Shown: positions 1-6,853, counted from the stretch's first letter. The stretch is DNA of 7,416 nucleotides from Thermoplasmata archaeon (GCA_030606465.1 JAUWGL010000035.1:1-7416); one strand, 5' to 3'. Numbers and translations: made by a program. The notes: generated by a model not told the origin, from the sequence alone.

Positions 1-106
1 ATGCTATACCGCCATACTCAGTTCCAAGATGACTATGATAGTCAGTTCCATAATACAACGTGGATATACAGTTATTATTGCCTACAACACCAAATAAACC
101 GCTCAT
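1..106 (-). CDS. PurF-like class II glutamine amidotransferase, N-terminal part (cut by window edge)
   Basis: The first 35 codons of a gene that continues past the left edge. The translation begins MSGLFGVVGNNNCISTLYYG and continues TDYHSHLGTEYGGIA. This matches the start of amidophosphoribosyltransferase (PurF) and its paralogues, which hydrolyse glutamine to pass ammonia to PRPP in purine synthesis. The segment HLGTEYGGI sits where canonical PurF has HRGQESAGI. Two key features differ: residue 2 is Ser where PurF has the catalytic Cys (MCGI), and the HRGQ motif is altered. This suggests a paralogue with changed or lost glutaminase activity rather than the housekeeping enzyme. The ATG follows a G-rich run (GGGGG at 111-115) and a TATA-like box. 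The phosphoribosyltransferase half is not visible, so the family call rests on 35 residues only. Confidence 0.72.
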   Translation of the reverse strand, partial: MSGLFGVVGNNNCISTLYYGTDYHSHLGTEYGGIA

Positions 107-136
107 AGTTCCCCCAATCAAACTGAGATCAATGGT

Positions 137-147
137 CTATATTTAAG
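137..147 (-). promoter_or_regulatory. TATA-like box for the PurF-like gene
   Basis: On the minus strand the sequence reads CTTAAATATAG, centred about 36 bases before the ATG at 106. With the usual archaeal spacing of about 26 bases, transcription would start near position 116. The leader would be about 10 nt and would include the GGGGG run at 111-115. Confidence 0.5.
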
Positions 148-156
148 GGTTGTTAA

Positions 157-174
157 ATTTAAAAAAATTATAGG
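157..174 (-). terminator. T-tract downstream of the ACT-domain gene
   Basis: Minus strand TATAATTTTTTTAAATTT, with seven consecutive T, lies about 50 bases after the stop at 221 and just before the next TATA-like box. Archaeal polymerases terminate at such U-rich tracts without a hairpin. The same TATAATTTTTTTAA string recurs on the plus strand at 4741-4754. Confidence 0.4.
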
Positions 175-220
175 TAATTATATCGTTCTTAAATACATCT
201 GTTTTATCTTAATCATAGGC

Positions 221-856
221 TCAGAACTTGAGAAACTTCATCACAATTGCAATATCATCCTCTGAAATTACAACAATTGTATCTGTCCAGCAGCTGATCT
301 GTTCAACAATGTTTATTCCATGTTCACGGAATTTAGAATAGACAAAAGCATTAACTCCCGGCGTATTTTCTAAATCTTTTGGGCTTTTAATTATTATCAT
401 CACTAGGTTTTTTGATGTTTTTATAATCGCGTTTCCAAAAACATTATTTAAATTTTGAATATGTTTTTCTGTTGTAATTATTGTAAAAACTTTTGATCCT
501 TCTATTGCATAAAAAGTATCAGCAGATTTCTGATATTTTTTTTCGATTTCATGTATTTTCCATAGATATTTTCTTTTATCTATTATTGTTACTGCTATTT
601 TGTTTTTGATTTCTAGTTCGCTTTCTTTTAATATTTTTAGAATTTTGTCTTCTAGGATTTTTTCATTTTTGATTTTTGTTTCATATCTGCGACATGCGAT
701 AAGAATTGCTTCAATACTGGTCTTTTTTTCAATATCGAGTTCTTTTGTAATTTTTCTTGATAATTTTGAATAATTAATTATCCCGTTTTTTAGGCAATCG
801 AGTATGCTGGGGTGTTCTGATAGATATTTTTCTGTGATTTCTGTTGTGGTTGGCAT
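221..856 (-). CDS. ACT-domain protein, predicted archaeal amino-acid metabolism regulator
   Basis: A 211-residue cytosolic protein without signal peptide or membrane segment. Residues 5-60 are helical, with the segment YLSEHPSILDCLKNGIINYS and then an ACRRYE helix, a possible winged-helix-like module. Residues 61-150 are charged and of mixed structure. Residues 152-211 look like an ACT ligand-binding domain: a hydrophobic strand (LVMIIIKSP), then NTPGVNAFVYSKFREHGINI and a strand-forming DTIVVISEDD. ACT domains usually bind amino acids. The composition recalls an archaeal group described as predicted regulators of amino acid metabolism with an ACT domain (COG2150, from memory). The first of two possible ATGs, at 865, would lie upstream of the expected transcription start. 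I therefore chose the ATG at 856, which gives an almost leaderless message. The gene is divergent from argG and may sense arginine or a precursor; that is inference. Confidence 0.68.
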   Translation of the reverse strand: MPTTTEITEKYLSEHPSILDCLKNGIINYSKLSRKITKELDIEKKTSIEAILIACRRYETKIKNEKILEDKILKILKESELEIKNKIAVTIIDKRKYLWKIHEIEKKYQKSADTFYAIEGSKVFTIITTEKHIQNLNNVFGNAIIKTSKNLVMIIIKSPKDLENTPGVNAFVYSKFREHGINIVEQISCWTDTIVVISEDDIAIVMKFLKF

Positions 857-880
857 ATTTATCATTATTTCTTTAAGGGG

Positions 881-890
881 TTATAAATGT
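881..890 (-). promoter_or_regulatory. TATA box for the ACT-domain gene
   Basis: Minus strand ACATTTATAA, centred about 28 bases before the ATG at 856. No Shine-Dalgarno site lies between box and ATG, so the transcript is probably leaderless or has a leader of a few bases. Confidence 0.55.
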
Positions 891-914
891 TTCTTTTAAA
901 ACTAATTTGTTTTG

Positions 915-934
915 TTTCGTACATTTGTCCGAAA
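915..934. promoter_or_regulatory. 20-bp inverted repeat, candidate operator between ACT gene and argG
   Basis: TTTCGTACATTTGTCCGAAA fits TTTCGnACAnnTGTnCGAAA, with 16 of 20 positions symmetric. It lies upstream of both TATA boxes, about 25 bases from the ACT-gene box and 42 from the argG box. That position suits a shared regulator acting on divergent promoters. A weaker dyad, GGAA-N9-TTCC, follows at 936-952. The sequence does not match the bacterial ARG box. Binding by the ACT-domain protein is inference. Confidence 0.45.
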
Positions 935-975
935 TGGAACATAATTATTTCCTGTTGTTTTAACATGGTCAATTC

Positions 976-987
976 TAATAAAAATAT
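976..987 (+). promoter_or_regulatory. TATA-like box for argG-argH
   Basis: The sequence TAATAAAAATAT is centred about 25-26 bases before the argG ATG. No Shine-Dalgarno site precedes that ATG. Both facts point to a leaderless argGH transcript starting at or next to position 1008. Confidence 0.5.
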
Positions 988-1007
988 GAAAAAACACTAA
1001 CAAACTC

Positions 1008-2222
1008 ATGAAACCAAAAGTAATACTAGCATACAGTGGCGGCCTAGACACTTCTGTGATGCTGAAATGGCTTGTTAACAAAGGATACAACGTAATAGCA
1101 TACGTTGCAGACGTAGGCCAAAAAGAAGATTTTGAAAAAATAAAAGAAAAAGCTCTGAAAACCGGTGCTTCAAAAGTTTATGTTGAGGATTTAAAAAAAG
1201 AACTTATTGAAAACTATGTTTTTGAGATGCTAAAAGCAAATGCAATCTATGAAGGGCAATATCTTCTAGGCACAGCTATTGCAAGACCAATAATTGCAAA
1301 AAAACATGTAGAAATTGCAGAAAAAGAAGGAACAAACATTCTTGCACATGGATGCACAGGAAAAGGAAATGATCAGGTTAGGTTTGAATTTGCATGGATG
1401 AAATTCATGCCAGATGTAGAAATTATTAGTCCATGGAGGGAAGATGATTGGCTTTCAGAGTTTAAAGGAAGGAAAGACTTGATAAACTATGCTAAAAAAG
1501 AAAATATTCCAATTGATGTAACTTTAGAAAAACCCTATAGCACTGATGAAAACTTGTTGCATATAAGTTATGAATCTGGAATCTTGGAGGATACTAGCTG
1601 TAAACCAAATGAGGATATGTTTAAATTAACGAAATCTCCAAAGGATGCTCCTGATAAAGAAATAGAGATTATCATTGAATTTAACAACGGAGTTCCTGTA
1701 AAAGTCGTTAACCTAACTGGAAATAAAGAAGTTAAAGGATCTTTTAAGTTGTTTACATATCTAAATAAGATTGCAGGGGAAAATGGAATTGGGAGGATAG
1801 ATATTGTGGAGAATCGTTTTGTTGGAATAAAGTCTCGTGGTGTTTATGAGACGCCTGCTGGAACAATATTGTTCAAAGCACATCATGATCTTGAAAGTAT
1901 TACACTTGACAGGGAAGTTATTCATCTTAAGGAATTAATATCTCCAATGATTGCTAAGCTAATATACAATGGTTTTTGGTATTCCCCTGAGATGGAGTTT
2001 TTGATGGCTGCTATAAACAAAAGCCAAGAGAATGTAACAGGAAAAGTCCATCTAACTCTTTACAAGGGAAACGTGATAGTTACAGGTCGTGAATCTGATT
2101 TTTCGCTTTATAATGAAGCATTATCAAGTATGGATGTAGACGGAGGCTATGATCAGAAAGATGCGAGTGGTTTCATAAAAATTATTGGTCTTAAGTTTAA
2201 AATGCAGGGTGTGAAAAAATGA
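1008..2222 (+). CDS. argG: Argininosuccinate synthase
   Basis: A 404-residue cytosolic enzyme that joins citrulline and aspartate with ATP to form argininosuccinate, the penultimate step of arginine synthesis. The N-type ATP pyrophosphatase loop YSGGLDTS is at residues 9-16. The conserved [16 protein letters not shown] block is at 81-96, and the nucleotide/aspartate-binding [14 protein letters not shown] at 114-127. The synthetase domain that follows contains [18 protein letters not shown] at 178-195 and the ETPAG segment at 281-285. Length is normal for the family and no key motif is missing. The start is chosen because [16 protein letters not shown] begins exactly where family members begin and because the TATA-like box fits a leaderless transcript. 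The TGA stop overlaps the argH ATG (ATGA), so the two genes form a translationally linked operon. Confidence 0.97.
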   Translation: MKPKVILAYSGGLDTSVMLKWLVNKGYNVIAYVADVGQKEDFEKIKEKALKTGASKVYVEDLKKELIENYVFEMLKANAIYEGQYLLGTAIARPIIAKKHVEIAEKEGTNILAHGCTGKGNDQVRFEFAWMKFMPDVEIISPWREDDWLSEFKGRKDLINYAKKENIPIDVTLEKPYSTDENLLHISYESGILEDTSCKPNEDMFKLTKSPKDAPDKEIEIIIEFNNGVPVKVVNLTGNKEVKGSFKLFTYLNKIAGENGIGRIDIVENRFVGIKSRGVYETPAGTILFKAHHDLESITLDREVIHLKELISPMIAKLIYNGFWYSPEMEFLMAAINKSQENVTGKVHLTLYKGNVIVTGRESDFSLYNEALSSMDVDGGYDQKDASGFIKIIGLKFKMQGVKK

Positions 2223-3403
2223 AGCTTTGGGAGAAAAACTATGATCTAAATAAACTGGTGGAAAAATTCACTGTTGGAGATGACCATTTGTTAGATCAAA
2301 AACTCGTTAAATATGATTGTGTTGCATCTATTGCTCATGTAAAAATGCTCAATAAAATCGGTGTTCTAACTAAAAACGAGTGTGATAGTTTAGTTAAAGT
2401 ATTAAACGAGATAATAGAACTAGACAGCAAAGGAGTTTTTTTAATCAAACAAGAGGATGAAGACTGTCATACTGCTATTGAAAATTATCTTGTTAAAAAG
2501 TTGGGAGATGCTGGTAAAAAGATTCATACCGCGCGGTCAAGGAATGATCAAGTTCTAACAGCGTTAAGATTGTATTATAAGGAGGAGATTAAATCTGTAA
2601 TTCAATCAGTAGACTCTTTGTCCCAAGCTTTAGGATCATTTAAAAAGAAATATTGTTCTGTGGAAATACCTGGTTATACGCATATGAGAAAAGCGATGCC
2701 TTCTTCTGTTGGTTTGTGGGCTGATGCTTTTATTGAGTCAATGAATGATAATAAACAATTGCTGTTAGATGTATGTAAACTTGTGGATCAATCGCCTTTG
2801 GGAACTGGTGCAGGGTATGGCTTGCCGATTAAAGTAGATCAGGAGATGTCTGCAGAATTGTTGGGTTTTGACAAAGTACAATCTAATCCTATTTATGTTC
2901 AGAATAGCAGAGGCAAGTTTGAGTCTTCTATTCTTCATGCATTAAGTCAGATTATGTTTGATCTTAATAAGATGGCTTCAGATTTGATTTTGTTTAGTAT
3001 GTCGGAGTTTGGTTTTTTTGAGTTAACTTCAGAGATATGTACTGGTAGTTCTATTATGCCTCATAAGAAGAATCCTGATGTTTTAGAGCTTGTAAGGGCG
3101 AAATATCATAATGTTGTAAGCTGTGAATTTGAGATAAAAAGTATCATTGGAAATCTTATTTCAGGATATAGTCGCGATCTGCAGCTGACAAAAAAACCTG
3201 TGATGGATGGAATTGAGATTACAAAAGATTGTTTAGCTGTTATGATACTTGTGTTAGGATGTTTGAAGGTTAACAGTGAACAGTGTAAAAAGGGATTAAC
3301 AGAGGAGTTGTATGCTACAGAGAAGTTATATGAACTCATCAAGAAAGGTGTTCCTTTTAGAGAAGCTTACAAAAAAATTTCCGAAGAATATGAAACTACT
3401 TAA
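2219..3403 (+). CDS. argH: Argininosuccinate lyase, short at the C-terminus
   Basis: Splits argininosuccinate into arginine and fumarate; it belongs to the fumarase/aspartase superfamily and the family is tetrameric. Visible motifs are HTARSRNDQ (103-111), [12 protein letters not shown] (152-163, with the catalytic-type His155), [12 protein letters not shown] (192-203) and the superfamily signature [12 protein letters not shown] (276-287, with the catalytic Ser in the mobile loop). The MPHKK form and the AMPSSVGLW stretch resemble the variant I recall from Bacteroidetes rather than E. coli MPQKK. At 394 residues it is shorter than the usual 450-490. It ends just after [16 protein letters not shown], so about the last 45 residues of the usual C-terminal domain are missing. 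The stop lies inside a junction with an opposite-strand gene fragment. All active-site motifs remain. A GGGTG site at 2207-2211 precedes the ATG, which overlaps the argG stop. Confidence 0.95.
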   Translation: MKLWEKNYDLNKLVEKFTVGDDHLLDQKLVKYDCVASIAHVKMLNKIGVLTKNECDSLVKVLNEIIELDSKGVFLIKQEDEDCHTAIENYLVKKLGDAGKKIHTARSRNDQVLTALRLYYKEEIKSVIQSVDSLSQALGSFKKKYCSVEIPGYTHMRKAMPSSVGLWADAFIESMNDNKQLLLDVCKLVDQSPLGTGAGYGLPIKVDQEMSAELLGFDKVQSNPIYVQNSRGKFESSILHALSQIMFDLNKMASDLILFSMSEFGFFELTSEICTGSSIMPHKKNPDVLELVRAKYHNVVSCEFEIKSIIGNLISGYSRDLQLTKKPVMDGIEITKDCLAVMILVLGCLKVNSEQCKKGLTEELYATEKLYELIKKGVPFREAYKKISEEYETT

Positions 3404-3608
3404 GCAGAGCAATCCCTTCTTGAGACATAAGAGTTATATCTTCTTCTTGGATTGGATTACTATTGACACTTGTTGATACCAAAAATTTTGCATCTTCTAT
3501 AGGATTTTCAAAACTAATAGGTTTTTTGCCAAAGTTCAAGAAAACATATGCATTTTGTTTGTTTCCTTTAACACATGCTGTTCGCACATAACTCAGTAGA
3601 TTTTTGAA
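3396..3608 (-). pseudogene. Remnant resembling the C-terminal end of a GH13-type glycoside hydrolase
   Basis: An open stretch of 70 codons without a convincing start; an in-frame TAG stands at 3609-3611. It contains LLSYVR, then NAYVFLNFGKKPI, then FLVSTSVN and ends [13 protein letters not shown]. This order recalls the C-terminal beta-sandwich of alpha-amylase family enzymes (a VFLNFS-like strand and a closing strand ending in -LL/-VLK). The only internal start is a GTG at 3587 with no ribosome site. It converges on argH and overlaps its last 8 bases. I read it as a broken gene end. A small unrelated protein or chance open frame remains possible. The rest of the interval 3404-3706 holds only the next promoter. 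Confidence 0.35.
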
Positions 3609-3657
3609 CTAGGGTCTTCGGGCATTTTGAGCTACTTCTCCATTTCTCCATCAAAAG

Positions 3658-3667
3658 AAATATTTAA
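3658..3667 (+). promoter_or_regulatory. TATA-like box for the universal stress protein gene
   Basis: AAATATTTAA is preceded by the A-rich CAAAAG, a possible BRE. The usual spacing puts the transcript start near 3689. The leader would be about 18 nt and would carry the GGGAG ribosome site at 3695-3699, which is 7 bases before the ATG. Confidence 0.55.
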
Positions 3668-3706
3668 CTATTCGTTTACTATTCATGAGCATGTGGGAGT
3701 ATAAAA

Positions 3707-4123
3707 ATGGTGGATTTTAAGCGTATAGTTATTCCTGTTGATAATACTGAGGATTCAAAGAATGCTGTAAAAAAAGGTGTTCTTCTGGCTAAACTATTAA
3801 AAATTGAGGCTAAAATAATTACTGTTAATGATACTCATCAGTTTATGTCATCTGTTGTTCTTGAAGAAAAATTGAGAAAAGATGCTTCGGCTTTTATGGA
3901 GGAATTCAGGAAAATAGGTGATGAGTTTGGTGTAAAAATTGAAACTGAGTTGATTATTGGCAAACCTGTTGAGGAGATAGTAAAATTTGCCAAGGGTGAT
4001 GATCTTATTATTATAGCGCATCATGATAAAGCAAAGGGGATTGATAGGTTTATGGAGGAAAATGTTTCTAGAGATGTTGTTCGTAATGCTCCTTGTTCTG
4101 TTTTAGTTGTGAAGCATAAGTAA
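3707..4123 (+). CDS. Universal stress protein family, probably not ATP-binding
   Basis: A single-domain UspA-type protein of 138 residues. It begins with FKRIVIPVDNTEDSKNAV (residues 4-21: strand, then the conserved Asp12). The middle holds a GKPVEEIVKFA segment (85-95) and the core strand DLIIIAHHD (99-107). It ends with VRNAPCSVLVVKHK, the typical closing segment. In ATP-binding members the loop after the core strand reads G-2x-G-9x-G-[ST]. Here the corresponding region (104-120) reads AHHDKAKGIDRFMEENV, with Ala, Asp and Glu-Asn in place of the expected residues. ATP binding is therefore unlikely, and a protein-binding or signalling role is more probable. It has its own promoter and ribosome site. 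The next gene follows 23 bases after its stop with no terminator between, so the two are probably co-transcribed. Confidence 0.88.
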   Translation: MVDFKRIVIPVDNTEDSKNAVKKGVLLAKLLKIEAKIITVNDTHQFMSSVVLEEKLRKDASAFMEEFRKIGDEFGVKIETELIIGKPVEEIVKFAKGDDLIIIAHHDKAKGIDRFMEENVSRDVVRNAPCSVLVVKHK

Positions 4124-4146
4124 ATATTATGACTTGAGGTATGAAA

Positions 4147-4356
4147 ATGAAAATGAGTGAGATTGATGGATTAAAGGGGAAATATTGCCGGGTTATTTCT
4201 AAAGTTCCAGAGGATTCAGGTTTGGAGGGTGTTTTTTACGATTTTGGAGTTATTAAGGATCTCGACCAGGAGAACAGTTTGATTTCTGTTGAAACTAAAA
4301 ACGGATTGAGACTTTTGAAAATTGATGAGCTTTATGATGTTATGTGCATGGGATAG
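4147..4356 (+). CDS. Small conserved-looking protein of unknown function, linked to the Usp gene
   Basis: A 69-residue acidic cytosolic protein that I do not recognise. Predicted structure is mostly short strands: YCRVISKV (13-20), GVFYDFGVIKDL (28-39), SLISVETK (44-51) and GLRLLKIDEL (53-62). That pattern would suit a small beta-barrel of SH3 or KOW type, but this is only a reading of hydrophobic alternation. It has no membrane segment and no metal-binding Cys pair. Three in-frame ATGs occur at 4141, 4147 and 4153. The GAGGT site ends at 4140, directly against the first ATG, so the second ATG with 6 bases of spacing is the likely start. Its position right behind the Usp gene suggests shared expression and perhaps a partner role. 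Confidence 0.65.
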   Translation: MKMSEIDGLKGKYCRVISKVPEDSGLEGVFYDFGVIKDLDQENSLISVETKNGLRLLKIDELYDVMCMG

Positions 4357-4372
4357 TTTAGTTAGTAAGAAA

Positions 4373-4389
4373 TTTTAATGTTTATTTTT
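4373..4389 (+). terminator. T-rich tract after the Usp gene pair
   Basis: TTTTAATGTTTATTTTT follows the 4356 stop by 16 bases. It is a weak candidate for archaeal U-tract termination of the two-gene transcript. Confidence 0.3.
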
Positions 4390-4421
4390 GCACTGGTGAT
4401 TCTTTTAAAAAATTCGACAAG

Positions 4422-4487
4422 TTTATGTAATATGGCTGACAAATATGTACATGACGGATAATATCAAACATGGGTGAGGTGGTTTAA
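4422..4487 (+). promoter_or_regulatory. TATA-like box, strong Shine-Dalgarno and five-codon mini-ORF before the 4500 frame
   Basis: TTTATGTAATAT (4422-4433) could be a promoter with a transcript start near 4453. Downstream, GGTGAGGTGG (4473-4482) is a strong ribosome site but has no usual start codon at proper spacing; the next ATG at 4500 is 17 bases away. The site lies inside a mini-ORF ATGGGTGAGGTGGTTTAA (4470-4487, MGEVV). Another short frame (4432-4461, MADKYVHDG) precedes it. The arrangement looks like a damaged gene start. Confidence 0.3.
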
Positions 4488-4499
4488 ATCAGAATAAAT

Positions 4500-4715
4500 A
4501 TGGTTGGGATATTATCGGATATAGATGAAATAAATGAAATTATGGACATAACTAAAGTTTTTGTAATCGAACAAAGAATGATGGATTTAGCATATCCAGT
4601 TGATTCAAAAAAATTTATTAAAAAAACATACTTAGAACCTACGAAAAAATCAAACATTCACCAAAATAAAACCAATGGACGTTTACAATTTTTGACAGTT
4701 AGGGGTTTAAATTGA
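4500..4715 (+). CDS. Doubtful 71-codon frame, possible gene fragment
   Basis: The translation starts MVGILSDIDEINEIMDITKV and includes YPVDSKKFIKKTYLEP. The first 45 residues faintly recall the N-terminal helices of GNAT acetyltransferases (a short strand, an acidic helix, then a PxDxxKxxK stretch). No acetyl-CoA motif follows and the last 20 residues match nothing I know. The strong ribosome site upstream is spaced for position 4488 or so, where the codon is ATC, not for the ATG at 4500. An in-frame TAA lies at 4485-4487. It may be a truncated gene, a young small gene or a chance frame; I favour truncation. Confidence 0.28.
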   Translation: MVGILSDIDEINEIMDITKVFVIEQRMMDLAYPVDSKKFIKKTYLEPTKKSNIHQNKTNGRLQFLTVRGLN

Positions 4716-4740
4716 ACTAGCTATAAAACAAATAATAGTT

Positions 4741-4754
4741 TATAATTTTTTTAA
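4741..4754 (+). terminator. T7 tract downstream of the 4500 frame
   Basis: TATAATTTTTTTAA, the same string found on the minus strand behind the ACT-domain gene. It is a plausible U-tract terminator for rightward transcripts. Confidence 0.35.
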
Positions 4755-4779
4755 GTAAAAAGTTATTCATTAATAGTAA

Positions 4780-4896
4780 TTTATTTTCCAAGGAGACACC
4801 CTAACAGTAATTCTAAGCCCTTCCAATGGAATAATAAGAACAATGGAACTTGTAGCTCCATTGCCTATAGAATCAGTCGTTAACTTCAATAAATAA
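4780..4896 (+). pseudogene. C-terminal fragment resembling an archaellin or archaeal pilin
   Basis: 38 open codons lie between an in-frame TAA at 4777-4779 and a TAA at 4894-4896. They read FIFQGDTLTVILSPSNGIIR and end MELVAPLPIESVVNFNK. The pattern GDTLTVxLxPxxG followed by a Pro-rich strand near the C-terminus recalls the beta-rich ends of archaellins and archaeal type IV pilins. No start codon, signal segment or N-terminal hydrophobic helix precedes it, so it would be a relic. The resemblance is short and not decisive. Together with the 4500 frame it occupies the 576-base interval 4357-4932, where no intact gene is visible. Confidence 0.28.
4841..4863. repeat. Imperfect hairpin with 7-bp outer arms
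   Basis: CAATGGA (4841-4847) pairs with TCCATTG (4857-4863). Two further pairs (CT/AG) lie inside after one mismatch, leaving a 3-nt loop. CAATGGAA also occurs directly at 4824-4831. It lies about 70 bases past the dnaK stop and could serve the end of that transcript, though no T-tract adjoins it. Confidence 0.35.
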
Positions 4897-4932
4897 TATC
4901 TTTATTTTTCTCTGTATTAGTTAATCCTGCTA

Positions 4933-6846
4933 TTATTTTGTTTTATCTTTGTTATCCTTAGTCTTCTTTTTATCGTCTTTTACTTTGTAATCTGCATCAA
5001 TGGTTTTATCATCATCACCAGGATGCCCTGACCATGATTCATCAGAACCCGCACCTTGACCCTGCTGTGGCCCTTGTGCACCAGCCGCTTGTTGTTGTGC
5101 AGCTTGTTGTGCGGCCTGCTGATATATTGCTGTAGATACATCTTGAAGTGTTTTCTGTAAACCCTCGGTTTTATCCTTTATCTCATCAATGTCATCACCA
5201 GTAAGAGCCTTTCTAAGATCCGTTAATGAATCATTGATCTTTCTCTTATCATCATCACTTATTTTTTCTTTAAGATCATCAAGAGTTTTTTGTGCAGCAT
5301 GTGCTAATGCATCTCCATTGTTTCTTATCTCTATTTTTTCCTTCCGTTTTTTATCTTCTTCTTCATGTTCCTCTGCTTCTTTTTTCATCCTGCTGATTTC
5401 TTCATCTGAAAGCTTTGCAGAACCAGTTATTCGTATAGATTGCTCTTTATTAGTTCCCAGATCCTTAGCTGATACATTTATAATCCCATCAACATCAATA
5501 TCAAATGATACCTCTATCTGAGGAATTCCGCGTGGCGCTGGAAGAATACTATCAAGATGAAAACGTCCAAGGCTTTTATTATCTGTAGCCATCGGCCTTT
5601 CACCCTGAAGTACATTGATTTCAACACTGCTCTGATTATCTGCAGCAGTTGAAAAAATCTTACTTTTTTTAGTAGGAACCGTAGTATTACGTTCAATAAG
5701 CGCTGTTGCAACGCTACCGAGAGTTTCAATGCTAAGAGTCAAAGGAGTTACATCTAAAAGAACAATATCTTCATCAATATCACCTGAAAGAACCCCTGCT
5801 TGAATCGCTGCACCAATTGCAACACATTCCATTGGGTCCACATCACGCTTAGGTTTCTTACCAAAAATAGCTTCCACCTTCTTTTTAACCAAAGGAGTCC
5901 TAGTAGTACCACCAACAAGCACAATATGACCAATATCCGCAGGTTTAAGCTTAGCATCCTTCAAAGCCTGCTTACAAGGCTTCTCTGTTTTATCAACAAA
6001 TGGTGTGATAATCTCCTCAAATTTCGCACGAGTAATCTTCATCTCCAAATGCTTCGGTTCATTATCTACAACCGTAATATATGGAAGATTAATATCCGTC
6101 TGAAGTGTAGATGAAAGCTCCATCTTTGCTTTTTCAGCTGCCTCAAGAAGACGTTGAAGTGATTTAGGATCCGATTTCAGATCAACATCATGCTCTTTTT
6201 TAAATTCGCCAGCCAGATAATCAACAAAAGCCTGATCCATATCAGAACCACCAAGCTGCGTGTCACCATTAGTAGACAACACCTCAAAAACACCCTCACC
6301 AACCTCCATAATGGTTATATCAAATGTTCCACCACCAAAATCATACACAGCAATAGTATGATCCCCTTTTTTATCAAGACCATAAGCCAATGAGGCAGCA
6401 GTAGGCTCATTTATAATACGTTTAACATTAAGACCAGCAATTTTACCTGCATCCTTTGTCGCCTGACGCTGATCATCATTAAAATAAGCAGGAACAGTAA
6501 TAACTGCATCAGAAATCTTCTCACCAAGAAAATCCTCAGCATCTTTTTTAATTTTCTGGATAATAAACGCACTGATCTGCTCAGGAGTATAATTTTTCCC
6601 ATGAATCTTAGTTTTTTCACCACTACCCATTTTACGTTTTATACGATGAACAGTACCCTCTGGGTTAGTAACAGCCTGACGTTTTGCAGATTCACCAACA
6701 AGCATTTCCCCATCTTTTGTAAAAGCAACAACAGATGGAAAATAGGGCTGACCCTCAGCACTTTTAATAATAGTAGGTTTACCAGCTTCCATAACAGCTA
6801 CTTCAGAATTTGTTGTTCCAAGATCTATTCCAATTATTTTTCCCAT
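4933..6846 (-). CDS. dnaK: Hsp70 chaperone DnaK
   Basis: A 637-residue cytosolic ATP-dependent chaperone that binds exposed hydrophobic peptides together with DnaJ and GrpE. Family motifs are IDLGTTNS (7-14), [13 protein letters not shown] (168-180) and [10 protein letters not shown] (311-320). The interdomain linker VLLDVTP is at 362-368, followed by the substrate-binding beta domain and a helical lid to about residue 575. The N-terminal quadrant lacks the roughly 23-residue insert of proteobacterial DnaK, as in archaea and Gram-positives. In the substrate-binding domain [13 protein letters not shown] (369-381) replaces the usual LSLGIETxGGVMT. The tail has a Gln/Ala-rich segment (576-600), a DADY remnant of the usual acidic end, and a Lys-rich extension. 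The start at 6846 ([10 protein letters not shown]) is set by GAGGTGA 7 bases upstream, so the in-frame 13-codon extension to 6885 is rejected. It is co-transcribed with grpE. Confidence 0.98.
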   Translation of the reverse strand: MGKIIGIDLGTTNSEVAVMEAGKPTIIKSAEGQPYFPSVVAFTKDGEMLVGESAKRQAVTNPEGTVHRIKRKMGSGEKTKIHGKNYTPEQISAFIIQKIKKDAEDFLGEKISDAVITVPAYFNDDQRQATKDAGKIAGLNVKRIINEPTAASLAYGLDKKGDHTIAVYDFGGGTFDITIMEVGEGVFEVLSTNGDTQLGGSDMDQAFVDYLAGEFKKEHDVDLKSDPKSLQRLLEAAEKAKMELSSTLQTDINLPYITVVDNEPKHLEMKITRAKFEEIITPFVDKTEKPCKQALKDAKLKPADIGHIVLVGGTTRTPLVKKKVEAIFGKKPKRDVDPMECVAIGAAIQAGVLSGDIDEDIVLLDVTPLTLSIETLGSVATALIERNTTVPTKKSKIFSTAADNQSSVEINVLQGERPMATDNKSLGRFHLDSILPAPRGIPQIEVSFDIDVDGIINVSAKDLGTNKEQSIRITGSAKLSDEEISRMKKEAEEHEEEDKKRKEKIEIRNNGDALAHAAQKTLDDLKEKISDDDKRKINDSLTDLRKALTGDDIDEIKDKTEGLQKTLQDVSTAIYQQAAQQAAQQQAAGAQGPQQGQGAGSDESWSGHPGDDDKTIDADYKVKDDKKKTKDNKDKTK

Positions 6847-6853
6847 ATAATTT

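Noticed and set aside
902..1090. 62-codon minus-strand frame across the start of argG
   Set aside because: It covers the divergent promoter region and the argG start, and its translation has no recognisable features.
3106..3342. 78-codon minus-strand frame inside argH
   Set aside because: It lies opposite conserved argH motifs and is a shadow frame.
5189..5521. 110-codon plus-strand frame inside dnaK, Ser/Phe/Leu-rich
   Set aside because: It is the antisense of the dnaK lid region; the composition simply mirrors the Glu/Lys-rich helices. Other frames inside dnaK and grpE (5514-5729, 5754-5957, 5800-6114, 6190-6393, 6411-6623, 6601-6918, 6890-7129) were rejected for the same reason.
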